NCBI RefSeq assembly: GCF_030408815.1
Contig: NZ_CP047355.1
Location: forward strand, 1 to 64,000
Origin: Corynebacterium freiburgense
GTDB lineage: Bacteria > Actinomycetota > Actinomycetes > Mycobacteriales > Mycobacteriaceae
Direction: 5' to 3'
DNA length: 64,000 bases
The translations under genes and the position numbers were made by a program. Under the pieces are notes generated by a model. That model had not been told where the DNA came from. It made no database searches and was given only the letters and a program-made list of their open reading frames with translations. This document shows positions 38,362-47,221 of the stretch, one piece after another. Each line of letters opens with the position of its first letter. The stretch's first letter is position 1.

Positions 38362-39000
38362 GTGAAGCCATCGCAAACGGAAGATAAGCTGAAGACAAAT
38401 GCAAAAGAAGTGCAAGGTAAACGAGGTCCAATAGCGGACCGAATAGATGTAAAAGAAGACGTGTTGCAGGCTGCTCGATATGAGTTTGCAAGCAAGGGGT
38501 ATCAACGAGCAACAATGCGGGGCATTGCCAAACGAGCGAATGTTGACCCTAAACTTATCCACTACTATTTTGGTTCAAAATCGAAGCTTTTTACCAAGCT
38601 TATTGCTGATGCCTACGAAGAGCATCATATTGTTGATCGTCTGCATGCATTTTTTATTGATGGCAGTTTAAATGGGGAGGAATATATCAAGCTTGTTTTA
38701 CGTGCAATGGAAACATCAAATTTTGGCCCAGCAGTGCTAAGTATTTTGCGTGGGTTTTCCGAGCACGAGGAATCGCGGGATGTATTTCAGGGTTTTATTT
38801 ACGAACAGATTTTGCCAAAGTTGCGTGCGGATACGAACGATCCGATGTTTGATATTAAGGTTTCGTTGATCGGTTCGCAGATGTTTGGGCTGGTAGTAGC
38901 GCGCTACTTGGTGAAGGTTCCAGCACTAACTGCAATGAGCATTGAGGAAATAGCTAAAGATGTGGGGCCAGTGCTTGATCACTATAGGAACATGCGCTAA
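38362..39000 (+). CDS. TetR-family transcriptional regulator
   Basis: A 212-residue repressor. The helix-turn-helix is in LQAARYEFASKGYQRATMRGIAKRANVDPKLIHYYFGSKSKLFTKL, with a helical ligand-binding domain after it. GTG at 38362 lies 7 bases after TAAAAT (38349-38354), so the mRNA is probably leaderless; the longer frame from 38170 would overlap the permease gene and has no support. The divergent ABC exporter is the likely target. Confidence 0.9.
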   Translation: MKPSQTEDKLKTNAKEVQGKRGPIADRIDVKEDVLQAARYEFASKGYQRATMRGIAKRANVDPKLIHYYFGSKSKLFTKLIADAYEEHHIVDRLHAFFIDGSLNGEEYIKLVLRAMETSNFGPAVLSILRGFSEHEESRDVFQGFIYEQILPKLRADTNDPMFDIKVSLIGSQMFGLVVARYLVKVPALTAMSIEEIAKDVGPVLDHYRNMR

Positions 39001-39068
39001 AGCTAAGCTATGCGGAAGTATTGAGTAAAACTTATACTTGGTTACATTGGTGGAAGGATGGGATAGAA

Positions 39069-39161
39069 ATGAAGCAGAAGGCCATTATTGCAACACTTCA
39101 AGTTTTACTTACAGTAGGAATCTGTGTTTGGTTATGGGAGTATGCCCAAACGCTCTGGTAG
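39069..39161 (+). CDS. 30-residue predicted single-pass membrane peptide
   Basis: ATG at 39069 opens a 30-codon frame: a basic start (MKQKAIIATLQ), a hydrophobic helix (VLLTVGICVWLW) and EYAQTLW, then TAG. A promoter TTGAGT (39021-39026) and TACATT (39043-39048) with 16 bases between, plus a GGAAGG (39052-39057), precede it. It lies between tetR and the minus-strand gene at 39188. No family is recognised. Real expression needs proof, but the promoter, ribosome site and membrane-type composition agree. Confidence 0.5.
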   Translation: MKQKAIIATLQVLLTVGICVWLWEYAQTLW

Positions 39162-39187
39162 CTGGCACGGAAATTCGTAGGCATCTT

Positions 39188-39634
39188 TTAACTTCCGCAA
39201 TTCACTTCAAGCACGATGTGGTTGCGAAGTTTTTTGCTTGTGTGGGTAAAACCCTCGAAAAAGACATGATCACCAAGCTCTTTTGTGGCCATTTGTTGGT
39301 GTGTCTTATATAGCAGCTCGTTTGCGGTAAAATACTCACCATTGTCTGCTTCTAGTAATGCTACAATTTCTACCTCAAAATATCCTTTTTCCTCTGCTGT
39401 AGTATTACGGTTTATTGCGAATTCTTCATTAGCCATAAGTTCATTTGGGTTGCGTAACCAGGCCTCATATTGAATATAGATTTCCGGTTCTTTAATGATC
39501 GGCTCGTCAGGCTTCCAGTAAGTATCGGTCTTATGGATGTCTTGCTGATATTCTCTTACGGCTTGGGAAAAATCGTAAGTATTTTCCCAAAAATGAGTGA
39601 ATGACCAGCTTATTTGTGTGAGATACGTTTTCAT
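39188..39634 (-). CDS. Hypothetical protein
   Basis: A 148-residue soluble protein (MKTYLTQISWSFTHFWENTYDFSQAVREYQ), acidic and rich in aromatic residues, with no recognised domain, signal peptide or membrane segment. The C-terminal half reads like an alpha/beta fold (GYFEVEIVALLEADNGEYFTANELL). TAAGCT on the minus strand (39641-39646) ends 6 bases before the ATG, which points to a leaderless transcript and supports this start. Isolated gene, divergent from amn. Confidence 0.7.
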   Translation of the reverse strand: MKTYLTQISWSFTHFWENTYDFSQAVREYQQDIHKTDTYWKPDEPIIKEPEIYIQYEAWLRNPNELMANEEFAINRNTTAEEKGYFEVEIVALLEADNGEYFTANELLYKTHQQMATKELGDHVFFEGFTHTSKKLRNHIVLEVNCGS

Positions 39635-39702
39635 ACCGCTAGCTTACACGGTACATGGTGTGCAGGGCGTCGTTACGGGAAATAGGTGGGTAGAATTACC
39701 CT

Positions 39703-41088
39703 ATGTTCCATTCTTGCAAAACTCCTGAAGTGGCCGTAGAAAAACTTATTGAACTTTATGATGCCGCGTGCGAACATGCTCGCAGTGCGCTCACTCGGGG
39801 GCATGCTTATGACAATGTGGTGTACCCCAAGCTCATTGTCGAAGTTATGGAATGGAAGCCAATTGACCGCACGGTTGCATATGGATATGTAGATAATGTG
39901 GGTCGATATTCTTCAGCGATTAGCAGGCCAGAACTTATGCGGGATTATCTCTTGGAGATGTTAGAAGCACTCGTAGATAATTATCCTTGCAAAATTGAGG
40001 TTGGGCCAAGCAATATCCCGATTGCTCCAGAATATATTGATGGCGCGCCGCCAGCTCAAGGACGCAGCGATGTACCGAAACCCACATTGGATGATATTGA
40101 TGACGCTATCGTTGATGGAGCTTGGACTGCATTTCATGGGGATGAATTACCGTTATGTTATTTCACTCCACAGCGGTTCGATATCGCATGCCGAAGGATC
40201 GAACACTATACGGGAATTGCCATTGATAGCGTGCAGAAATACATTCTGTTTACCAACTATGACATGCATACAAGTGAATTTGTTCGCTATGCGTTGACGG
40301 AGTTGGAACGACCTGACTCCCGGTATACAAAACTATGCTTGCCTAATGGGCTTACGGTATCTGTGGGTGAGGCCGCTGCAAACGGGACCCAGTTAGATTT
40401 GGGCAGTGCTTATCAGATGCCGCGGTTTGATCTTTGCACTGCCAGGGGTGATGGCATAACAATGATCAATATTGGAGTTGGGCCGTCGAATGCAAAGACG
40501 GTAACTGATTGCTTGGCCGTTCTCCGTCCAGAATGCTGGGTAATGATTGGACACTGCGCAGGACTGGATGCCCGAATGCGAATCGGAGACCTTATCCTTG
40601 GCAATGCATATCAACGTCGGGACCATATTCTTAACGATCGGATTGCTTTAGATATCCCGATTCCTGCTGTACCGGAGGTACAACGAACGCTCGAAAATGC
40701 GGTATTGGAAGTGTATGGGGAGAATCAAGACCTTATGCGTACTGGTACGGTACTCTCCACGGACGACCGAAATTGGGAATGGCATACGCATTCTGATCTA
40801 TGGCAGATTCTCCGCGGGTCAACAGCTGTTGCAGTGGATATGGAGTCTTCAGCACTTGCGGCGAATGGATACCGTTATCGCATCCCATATGGAACATTGC
40901 TGAGTGTTTCGGATTTGCCGCTACATGCTGTGCCTAAACTGCCTGCTGGCGCACAAGCATTTTACTCATCTTCAAAAGAAGCACATGTGATGTGTGCGGT
41001 CAGGGCGGTGGAAACAATGGCAGAAGCTCCAATGAAACTGCGTACAAGAAAACTTCGGAGAGCAATTGGAGAAGTGCCTTTTAGGTAG
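39703..41088 (+). CDS. amn: AMP nucleosidase
   Basis: Cleaves AMP to adenine and ribose 5-phosphate, a step of purine salvage and adenylate control. It has 461 residues: an N-terminal AMN-specific domain (about 1-180) and a C-terminal nucleoside phosphorylase-like domain with GDGITMINIGVGPSNAKTVTD, MIGHCAGLDARMRIGDLILG and AVDMESSALAANGYRYRIPYGTLLSVSD. TAGAAT (39691-39696) is 6 bases before the ATG, so the mRNA looks leaderless. Its last 8 bases overlap the convergent mpg gene. Confidence 0.95.
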   Translation: MFHSCKTPEVAVEKLIELYDAACEHARSALTRGHAYDNVVYPKLIVEVMEWKPIDRTVAYGYVDNVGRYSSAISRPELMRDYLLEMLEALVDNYPCKIEVGPSNIPIAPEYIDGAPPAQGRSDVPKPTLDDIDDAIVDGAWTAFHGDELPLCYFTPQRFDIACRRIEHYTGIAIDSVQKYILFTNYDMHTSEFVRYALTELERPDSRYTKLCLPNGLTVSVGEAAANGTQLDLGSAYQMPRFDLCTARGDGITMINIGVGPSNAKTVTDCLAVLRPECWVMIGHCAGLDARMRIGDLILGNAYQRRDHILNDRIALDIPIPAVPEVQRTLENAVLEVYGENQDLMRTGTVLSTDDRNWEWHTHSDLWQILRGSTAVAVDMESSALAANGYRYRIPYGTLLSVSDLPLHAVPKLPAGAQAFYSSSKEAHVMCAVRAVETMAEAPMKLRTRKLRRAIGEVPFR

Positions 41089-41659
41089 TACTACGTGTCC
41101 TAGACACTGTTGGATCGTCTGGGATCCAGAAGCGCCATTTTGGTTCTGGGTTTTTGGTAATTCCAATTCTTCGGCCAGTGACGTATTCAGGCACGTCTTC
41201 TGGCTCAATAAGAGTAAAAGAGCCTGGTTTAGATTGCTTGGAACAAACTACTGGCTTGTGATTGTGCTCGATTAGCAATCCAAGGGCTTTGCCGAAGTTC
41301 CCTGGTCCTTGGGCGAGGCGGCTGGTGGGGTGGATATTACCGCGGCGTCGTAAAGCAATATCTACACCACGGATGACTTCACCTGCACGCAGCAGAACCG
41401 CCCCTGGGCGGTCGGCTGGCCAGCACACAATATTGCCGGCTTTGTGGATTCCGTAAGAGTTATATACATAGATCCTCCCAGGTGGGCCGAACATTGCTTC
41501 GTTTCTTTGGGTTTTGCCAGGGTATGCATGGGAGGCTTCGTCTTCGCGGCCGAGATAAGCTTCAACTTCGGTGATGCGGATGCTTACACCTCCAAAACTC
41601 AATATGCATCCAAGTAGTTTTGGAGCAACGATATCCGGCGCTTCAGTGAAGTCGATCAT
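41081..41659 (-). CDS. mpg: DNA-3-methyladenine glycosylase (AAG/MPG type)
   Basis: Removes alkylated purines in base-excision repair. The chosen ATG at 41659 gives 192 residues (MIDFTEAPDIVAPKLLGC). The active-site strand RITEVEAYLGREDEASHAYPG holds the catalytic Glu, followed by the GRIYVYNSYGIHKAGNIVC and PGAVLLRAGEVIRG strands of the family. TACACT (minus strand, 41666-41671) ends 6 bases upstream, in line with a leaderless mRNA and against the longer frame to 41758. Convergent with amn. Confidence 0.93.
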   Translation of the reverse strand: MIDFTEAPDIVAPKLLGCILSFGGVSIRITEVEAYLGREDEASHAYPGKTQRNEAMFGPPGRIYVYNSYGIHKAGNIVCWPADRPGAVLLRAGEVIRGVDIALRRRGNIHPTSRLAQGPGNFGKALGLLIEHNHKPVVCSKQSKPGSFTLIEPEDVPEYVTGRRIGITKNPEPKWRFWIPDDPTVSRTRSTT

Positions 41660-41733
41660 GTGTTGAGTGTATTGGCTAATTTGAAGGATATGGTTAAGAG
41701 ACCATATTCGAACATGAAATTGAGGAGATGTAT

Positions 41734-42315
41734 ATGTCTTTAACCGTTGCGGAAGCAATTGCCAGCAGGCGAGCTACACGTAAATACTTGGATAAAGAAA
41801 TTCCCGAAGCTGTACTTGATCGTGTTGTTGAACAGGCTTTGGAAGCGCCGAGTGCGTTTAATTTGCAGCTAAGAGATTTAGTGGTTGTTCGCGATGCCGG
41901 AATCAAACAAGCACTGTTTGAAGCGTCAAATCAACGTCAATTTCTCGACGCCCCGGTGGTGCTGATTTCAGTTGCTCGCGCCGAAGCATTTCCTGATGAC
42001 GTAAAAGAAATTCTTCCCACAGAACGTTTGAATATGATTGCTGGTTGGCAAGAAACAAAAACCCCTGAAAAGCTACGGGAGGCGGCACTAAAAGATGCAA
42101 TGCTAGTTTCTGGTTTTGCGCTTCTTGCAGCTCAGGCCGAAGGGTTAGCAACAAGTCCAACGACTGGTTGGGATGAAGAAAAGGTAAAAGCCGCGATTGG
42201 TATAGGTGGTCGTGCGGATCGCGCCATTGGAATGGTGATTGCCGTGGGGTATCCAGATGAGGCGCCGCAGCATCCAGGGCGTCAGTCGAATCGTCGTGTA
42301 GAGAACCGGTACTAG
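41734..42315 (+). CDS. Nitroreductase family protein
   Basis: FMN-dependent oxidoreductase of about 193 residues. The N-terminal pattern VAEAIASRRATRKYLDKEIPEAVLDRVVEQALEAPSAFNLQ contains the FMN-binding Arg/Ser residues, and GIGGRADRAIGMVIAVGYPDE is the C-terminal strand. ATG at 41734 follows GAGGAG with good spacing; the ATG 6 bases earlier is too close to that site. The physiological substrate is not evident. Confidence 0.9.
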   Translation: MSLTVAEAIASRRATRKYLDKEIPEAVLDRVVEQALEAPSAFNLQLRDLVVVRDAGIKQALFEASNQRQFLDAPVVLISVARAEAFPDDVKEILPTERLNMIAGWQETKTPEKLREAALKDAMLVSGFALLAAQAEGLATSPTTGWDEEKVKAAIGIGGRADRAIGMVIAVGYPDEAPQHPGRQSNRRVENRY

Positions 42316-42331
42316 CTCTACACTGGGCACC

Positions 42332-42889
42332 ATGGAACCTCTAATCCTCGCTTACCAAGGAAAAACTCCGCGTATCCACAAAGATGCTTGGATTGCGCCA
42401 AATGCCACGATTATTGGTGACGTGGAGATCGGCCCGGATTCCAGTGTGTTTTATGGTTGCGTGCTACGTGGTGATGTAGCGCCAATCCGTATCGGTGCTC
42501 GTACTAATATTCAGGACAATTGTACGGTCCATGTGGATGGGGATGCTCCATGCACTATCGGAAATGACGTTACCGTGGGGCATATGGCACTTCTCCACGG
42601 CACAACGGTTGGTAATGGCACATTGGTAGGGATGAAGTCAACGCTGCTTTCGCATTCCATTGTGGGGGAAGGTTCGTTGATTGCAGCTGGTGCGGTCGTT
42701 TTGGAGGGGCAGGAGATTCCAGCACGTCATTTGGCGGCTGGAATCCCCGCAAAGGTCCGCAGGGAATTAACATCTGAGCAATCAGCGGCGTTTATTCCAC
42801 ATGCTGCTCGCTACATTAAGACGGCGCACAACCAAAGTGATCAAGCACTCAGTTTGGCAGAGGTGACCGTTTTTAATGGATCCGTATAA
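42332..42889 (+). CDS. Gamma-class carbonic anhydrase-like protein
   Basis: A left-handed beta-helix protein of 185 residues with hexapeptide repeats. Three likely metal-binding His lie in NCTVHVDG, VTVGHMA and LLHGTTV. Such proteins hydrate CO2 or act as related transferase-fold enzymes. TACACT (42319-42324) ends 7 bases before the ATG, suggesting a leaderless mRNA. Its last 49 bases overlap the end of the convergent ROK-type gene. Confidence 0.9.
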   Translation: MEPLILAYQGKTPRIHKDAWIAPNATIIGDVEIGPDSSVFYGCVLRGDVAPIRIGARTNIQDNCTVHVDGDAPCTIGNDVTVGHMALLHGTTVGNGTLVGMKSTLLSHSIVGEGSLIAAGAVVLEGQEIPARHLAAGIPAKVRRELTSEQSAAFIPHAARYIKTAHNQSDQALSLAEVTVFNGSV

Positions 42890-43698
42890 AGCCTTCCGAG
42901 GGCTACTGCCCGTGCTGCAATCCGTACCGTATCCCCATGAGTTGGGATCATGCGAAGTTCGGTATTTTTTACACTTTCCGCGACAATAGCCCGGTTTTCC
43001 CGAATCTCTGTAAAACCACAACCAGCTAAAACTAGACTGGTCGGTTTAATTTGGTCTACTAGGTGGGGTAATGATCGTAATGAGGCGGATTCTTCGCGGA
43101 TTTCCGGGCCTTCAGCCCATGCAAGCGCTGCTGTTGACTCCCGTAATGGGAGGTGACATACAACGGTGCGGCGTGCTTTTGTATCTGCAAGTGATGCGGA
43201 TTGTATCTCTGAAGCAGCGAGTGCGCATGCAGTTGATGTGATCTCAGCTTGCGGGAAGTCAATTGAAAGTGAATTAGTAATCGCTATGCCAATAGAAACG
43301 GGGGAGCCATTCAACGTATTCAAGACTTTTTGAACGAGTGCAGGGGCGTCAAGTCCTTCGTTCGTGTTTTCTAAAAATACGTCTCGAATCGTGTTTCCAC
43401 GGGCATCTACCAGGGTTGCATAGGTAACCAGGTGGTCAATAGATACTCCAGCGAATGTTTTTCCAGTGCCATCAAGCTCTAGGGGGATTGTAGGGCGACC
43501 TGGGCCATTTGGGTGAACAAGATCGGGTCGTTCACGAACAAGTCCAATTTTATTAAGGGCTGCCACAGCGCGAGTAATAGTGGGTTGCGATAAGCCCGTG
43601 GCGGCAGTGAGGTCTGCGCGAACGGAAAGTCGATGTTGCCGAATATGGTGCAGACACTGTGCCGCCGCGGTGATTGGGTTTCCGAGCGGAGTTTGCAT
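42841..43698 (-). CDS. ROK-family-like transcriptional regulator with reduced kinase domain
   Basis: A 285-residue regulator: an N-terminal winged helix (ITAAAQCLHHIRQHRLSVRADLTAATGLSQPTITRAVAALNKIGLV) and a ROK-like domain (GKTFAGVSIDHLVTYATLVDARGN). The usual DxGxT ATP motif, the EHG motif and the CxCGxxGC zinc site are not seen, and it is about 100 residues shorter than typical ROK proteins. ATG at 43698 lies 7 bases after TATACT (minus strand, 43706-43711). Target genes unknown; overlapping convergence with the carbonic anhydrase gene. Confidence 0.8.
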   Translation of the reverse strand: MQTPLGNPITAAAQCLHHIRQHRLSVRADLTAATGLSQPTITRAVAALNKIGLVRERPDLVHPNGPGRPTIPLELDGTGKTFAGVSIDHLVTYATLVDARGNTIRDVFLENTNEGLDAPALVQKVLNTLNGSPVSIGIAITNSLSIDFPQAEITSTACALAASEIQSASLADTKARRTVVCHLPLRESTAALAWAEGPEIREESASLRSLPHLVDQIKPTSLVLAGCGFTEIRENRAIVAESVKNTELRMIPTHGDTVRIAARAVALGRLYTDPLKTVTSAKLSA

Positions 43699-43832
43699 GC
43701 GCACAAGTATAGACTGATATGTCTAAATCGAATGTAATGATCATTCTGATTTTCCTGAGATTTTTGTTCAGGTTTTTAGTGATCTGGGTATAGAACGCGG
43801 TAAAAGAAGGTAAAGAATGTACGATAATGGGC

Positions 43833-44807
43833 ATGCAAACCACTTTGACCTTCCGTCCTATGACCAGCGATGACATCGAGTTGCGGAAAGCGGCGGAAGA
43901 GCGTAATGCGGCACGTGAGGAGCGAGCCCCCAGGCTCTTAGGTTTCCTTCCAAAACGTGGTGACTATGGAATCGTAGCTTTGAACGAATCGAGCGTGGTT
44001 GGAGTTGCCTGGGCGTCATTGCAAGGATCCTTGCCTGAAATCACTGTAAGCGTGGATCCTGGGTTTCAAGGCCAAGGACTTGGTACGCGCTTACTAGATT
44101 CTCTAATTACTCATGCATATACCGTTAGTTGGCCTGGTTTGGCACTCACGGTCTCGGATACAAACCCAGCTCGACGTCTCTATGCGCGTCTAGGGTTTGA
44201 AACTCGCGTAGATGGTGTCATGGTCAAACCGCTAGCGCCAGCAATTCATGCGATTACCGTGTACTGCGGTTCTGCTTGCGGGGCCCGTGCGGAATATGTT
44301 CACGCAACACGGGAATTCGGCCGTGGGTTAGCTGAGAATGGTGTGGATATTGTCTATGGTGGTGGCAACGTGGGCCTTATGGGAGAGCTTGCCGACGCCG
44401 CGCTTACTGCAGGTGGCGATGTTATCGGTGTGATTCCAATATCGCTACTTGATCGAGAAATTGCACATACCGGTCTGACTCATCTTGAAGTTGTAGACAC
44501 AATGGCTGAGCGCAAAGCCCGGATGGAACAATTGGGGGATGTTTTTGTGGCATTACCAGGCGGTATTGGAACCTTGGAAGAACTCTTTGAAGTTTTTACC
44601 ATGCAATTACTAGGCCCAGACTGCATGCCAGTAGTGTTGTACAACATTGAGGGTTATTGGACCCCACTCATTGAATCACTTACGCGTATGAGCGAAGAAG
44701 GTTTCATTCCGCGAAAATATATTGATGCTTTGATTGTCGTGGAAAGTGTTCCAGAACTTTTTGAAGCATTAGATACTTGGCGAGCACCTGGTATTAAGTG
44801 GGGCTAG
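43833..44807 (+). CDS. Fusion of GNAT acetyltransferase and LOG-type phosphoribohydrolase
   Basis: A 324-residue two-domain protein. Residues about 1-138 are a GNAT domain (acetyl-CoA loop in DPGFQGQGLGTRLLDSL, then ALTVSDTNPARRLYARLGFE). Residues about 142-324 are a LOG/TIGR00730 domain with GGGNVGLMG (176-184) and PGGIGTLEE (242-250), the catalytic signature of cytokinin-type nucleoside 5'-monophosphate phosphoribohydrolases. The frame is continuous, with no sign of a frameshift. Start at 43833 is 7 bases after TACGAT (43820-43825). Substrates of both halves are unknown. Confidence 0.9.
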   Translation: MQTTLTFRPMTSDDIELRKAAEERNAAREERAPRLLGFLPKRGDYGIVALNESSVVGVAWASLQGSLPEITVSVDPGFQGQGLGTRLLDSLITHAYTVSWPGLALTVSDTNPARRLYARLGFETRVDGVMVKPLAPAIHAITVYCGSACGARAEYVHATREFGRGLAENGVDIVYGGGNVGLMGELADAALTAGGDVIGVIPISLLDREIAHTGLTHLEVVDTMAERKARMEQLGDVFVALPGGIGTLEELFEVFTMQLLGPDCMPVVLYNIEGYWTPLIESLTRMSEEGFIPRKYIDALIVVESVPELFEALDTWRAPGIKWG

Positions 44808-44827
44808 CCAAAAAACAAAGGACTATA

Positions 44828-46435
44828 GTGAACCAACAACATAAGCCTTCTCAATTAGATCAATGCGCTAAGCAATATGTGTATGATCTTGCCGCACTAA
44901 TCCCAACGCAGGCGACTGACTGGGGGATTCCAGGGCATGATGATGCATTGCAGGATTTCAGCCCAGAATTTTATGAAAGCGTCAGTCAGCGTACTCAACA
45001 GATGTTGCGCGACGTCGATACCTTCGAAAGTGATGGTGATGAAATCACCGCCGCAGTAATGCGCGACCGTCTTGGAATTGCCGTCGAGTTATGGCAGCGC
45101 GGCGAAAACCTACGCAATTTGAATACTATCGATTCGCCAGTGCAGCATATTCGAGATTCACTACTGCAAATGCCAATTGGGGATGCTATACGGGGCCGAC
45201 TTGGAAAAGTTCCACAAGCCCTGGGTGGATATCGCGAATCCCTTGCTCTTGCTGCCAATCTTGGGGACATTGCGGCACGCCGACAAATTATTGAGTTATT
45301 GAGCCAAATAGATGATCTGGTCAACGGCACTGTCCTAGATAAACTTTTTGACGCCCCCGTTCCTGAAATACCGCAAGCAAAGCAAGCATTTGCGGAACTC
45401 GCTGCCTGGTTACGGGAAGAACTTTTACCTCGGGCACCGGAAGTAGATAGTTTTGGCAGAGACCGGTACGAACTATTTTCCCGCGAATTTACTGGTGCGG
45501 AAATAGACCTTGATGAAGCATATAACTGGGGCCAAGAACAATTGGCTAAGATCATTGCGCAACAGCAAGAGTGCGCAAAGGAACTTTACGGTTCTGGGGT
45601 CTCGGTAACTGAAGCTTGCAAGCGCTTAGATCAAGAGGAACGTTATACCCTGCACGGTGTTGATAAGCTTACTGCTTGGATGCAAAACATCGCAGATACT
45701 GTTGTAGATGAACTGTCCGAAAAACACTTTAAAATCCCGGACGTAATGCGGACAATTGAATGCTGCATTGACCCTGCTGGCACTGGCGGTATTTTCTACA
45801 CACCACCCACAGATGACTTTTCTCGGCCAGGAAGAATGTGGTGGTCCGTCCCGCCGGGCGAGGATACGTTTCATACATGGAAAGAACTCACCACCGTCTA
45901 TCATGAAGGCGTTCCGGGGCACCACCTGCAACTGGGACTTGCAATTTGCCAACGCGACAAACTAAATCTGTGGCGTCGTGTTGCGTGCTGGAATTCCGGC
46001 CACGGCGAAGGCTGGGCGTTATATGCGGAAGCACTTATGAAAGAACTCGGGTATCTTGATGATCCTGGCTATCGCATGGGGTTTTATGATGCTCAGCGTC
46101 TCCGAGCCGCCAGAGTAGTGCTAGACATTGGAGTTCACTTGGGTAAAAAGACTCCAGATGGAGGCGAATGGACATTTGAGTACGCACACCGATTCCTGCG
46201 TAATCACGTAGCAATGAGTGACGCTAACCTGCATTTTGAATTGCATCGCTACTTTGGTTGGCCAGGGCAAGCACCATCCTATGCGCTGGGACAACGACTT
46301 TGGCAAGAACTTCGGGCCGACGCCCTCCAAACAGGACAAACGGCACGAGAGTTTCATGCAAAAGCACTGGCGGAAGGATCAATTCCAATGTCTATCCTGC
46401 GTGATGTAGTGCTCAAGCAAGACAACGGAGAGTAG
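44828..46435 (+). CDS. DUF885 family protein (putative zinc peptidase)
   Basis: A 535-residue protein of the DUF885 family with the metallopeptidase-like motif YHEGVPGHHLQ and a downstream GHGEGWALYAEALM Glu region. No signal peptide is seen, so it should be cytosolic. GTG at 44828 follows AAAGGA at 5 bases; the frame from 44798 would overlap the LOG gene. It lies 20 bases after that gene and may be co-transcribed. Peptidase activity is inferred from the zinc motif. Confidence 0.88.
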   Translation: MNQQHKPSQLDQCAKQYVYDLAALIPTQATDWGIPGHDDALQDFSPEFYESVSQRTQQMLRDVDTFESDGDEITAAVMRDRLGIAVELWQRGENLRNLNTIDSPVQHIRDSLLQMPIGDAIRGRLGKVPQALGGYRESLALAANLGDIAARRQIIELLSQIDDLVNGTVLDKLFDAPVPEIPQAKQAFAELAAWLREELLPRAPEVDSFGRDRYELFSREFTGAEIDLDEAYNWGQEQLAKIIAQQQECAKELYGSGVSVTEACKRLDQEERYTLHGVDKLTAWMQNIADTVVDELSEKHFKIPDVMRTIECCIDPAGTGGIFYTPPTDDFSRPGRMWWSVPPGEDTFHTWKELTTVYHEGVPGHHLQLGLAICQRDKLNLWRRVACWNSGHGEGWALYAEALMKELGYLDDPGYRMGFYDAQRLRAARVVLDIGVHLGKKTPDGGEWTFEYAHRFLRNHVAMSDANLHFELHRYFGWPGQAPSYALGQRLWQELRADALQTGQTAREFHAKALAEGSIPMSILRDVVLKQDNGE

Positions 46436-46529
46436 ATTTCATGTTTATCGCCAAACCAGGTGAACACCTTATCGAGGATTGGTAGGCTTAAGGATACTAC
46501 CGATGCTTCTTTTGGAGGTGTTGTGAACC

Positions 46530-46700
46530 ATGAATCGGAAATCAATCTACATAGTTTCTGTTCTTTTTGTACTTGGTTTTGCCGGATCTTGTTTGAGTTC
46601 TGCATTTGGCTCGGGAATAGCTGTCACGATGCTTGCGGTAGGTATTTTTACGTTAGCTGTAGTTGGCTCAATACTGCCATCATTACTGGCTCAACACTAG
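46530..46700 (+). CDS. 56-residue predicted two-pass membrane protein
   Basis: The frame MNRKSIYIVSVLFVLGFAGS... has 56 codons and ends in TAG. It has two hydrophobic helices (about 6-22 and 27-48) and a basic N-terminus. GGAGGTG (46514-46520) lies 9 bases before the ATG, a good ribosome site. The last 4 bases overlap the convergent CYTH gene. No family is recognised. Confidence 0.65.
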   Translation: MNRKSIYIVSVLFVLGFAGSCLSSAFGSGIAVTMLAVGIFTLAVVGSILPSLLAQH

Positions 46701-47221
46701 TGAACCGGGCGGTATCCAAGTCGATCTAAATGAGGTCGAATATCATCATAAGTACAGGCGGCAAGTAGTCCGCCAATAATAAAATCTTCATTGGTTACCT
46801 CCGGGCCGCAGCAACTAGGAGGTTTAAATCCTCGCATATGAATTTCGTCTTCAAAGGAAATTTCTATAAGGACTAGGCCGGCGAGTTTCCCGATAAATAC
46901 ATCAACTTGGGTGCGATGACCATGGAGATCGATATTGTATCGATCTTTTTCGATTATCCGTGTGTGGCCTTTGGTAATGGATGCAAACTCTGCAGGTTCC
47001 AAAGCAATCGTTGTTTCCAAGTGCGCTGTGGAATGAGACCCAATAACAGGAATTTTCTTTGTAAGTTTAAAGTTTTGGTTTGCTTTCCGTGCGCGAAGAT
47101 GAGCTTCTTTTGTTGGGTCATCGGGAAAGTACACATCAAAGAGTCGAATCGAGTGAGCATTATGTATCTCAGCAGGTATGTGAGCAGCTAAGAATTTCTT
47201 CTCGATTTCAATATTAAACAT
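46697..47221 (-). CDS. CYTH-domain protein (triphosphate tunnel enzyme family)
   Basis: A 174-residue protein with the N-terminal ExExK-type motif EIEKKFL and alternating charged strands (HLRARKANQNFKLTKK, HTRIIEKDRYNID, VLIEISFEDE) that build the triphosphate-binding barrel. Family members hydrolyse triphosphates or make cAMP; which applies here is unclear. A CC pair (PSCCGPEV) lies near the C-terminus. Confidence 0.85.
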   Translation of the reverse strand: MFNIEIEKKFLAAHIPAEIHNAHSIRLFDVYFPDDPTKEAHLRARKANQNFKLTKKIPVIGSHSTAHLETTIALEPAEFASITKGHTRIIEKDRYNIDLHGHRTQVDVFIGKLAGLVLIEISFEDEIHMRGFKPPSCCGPEVTNEDFIIGGLLAACTYDDIRPHLDRLGYRPVH

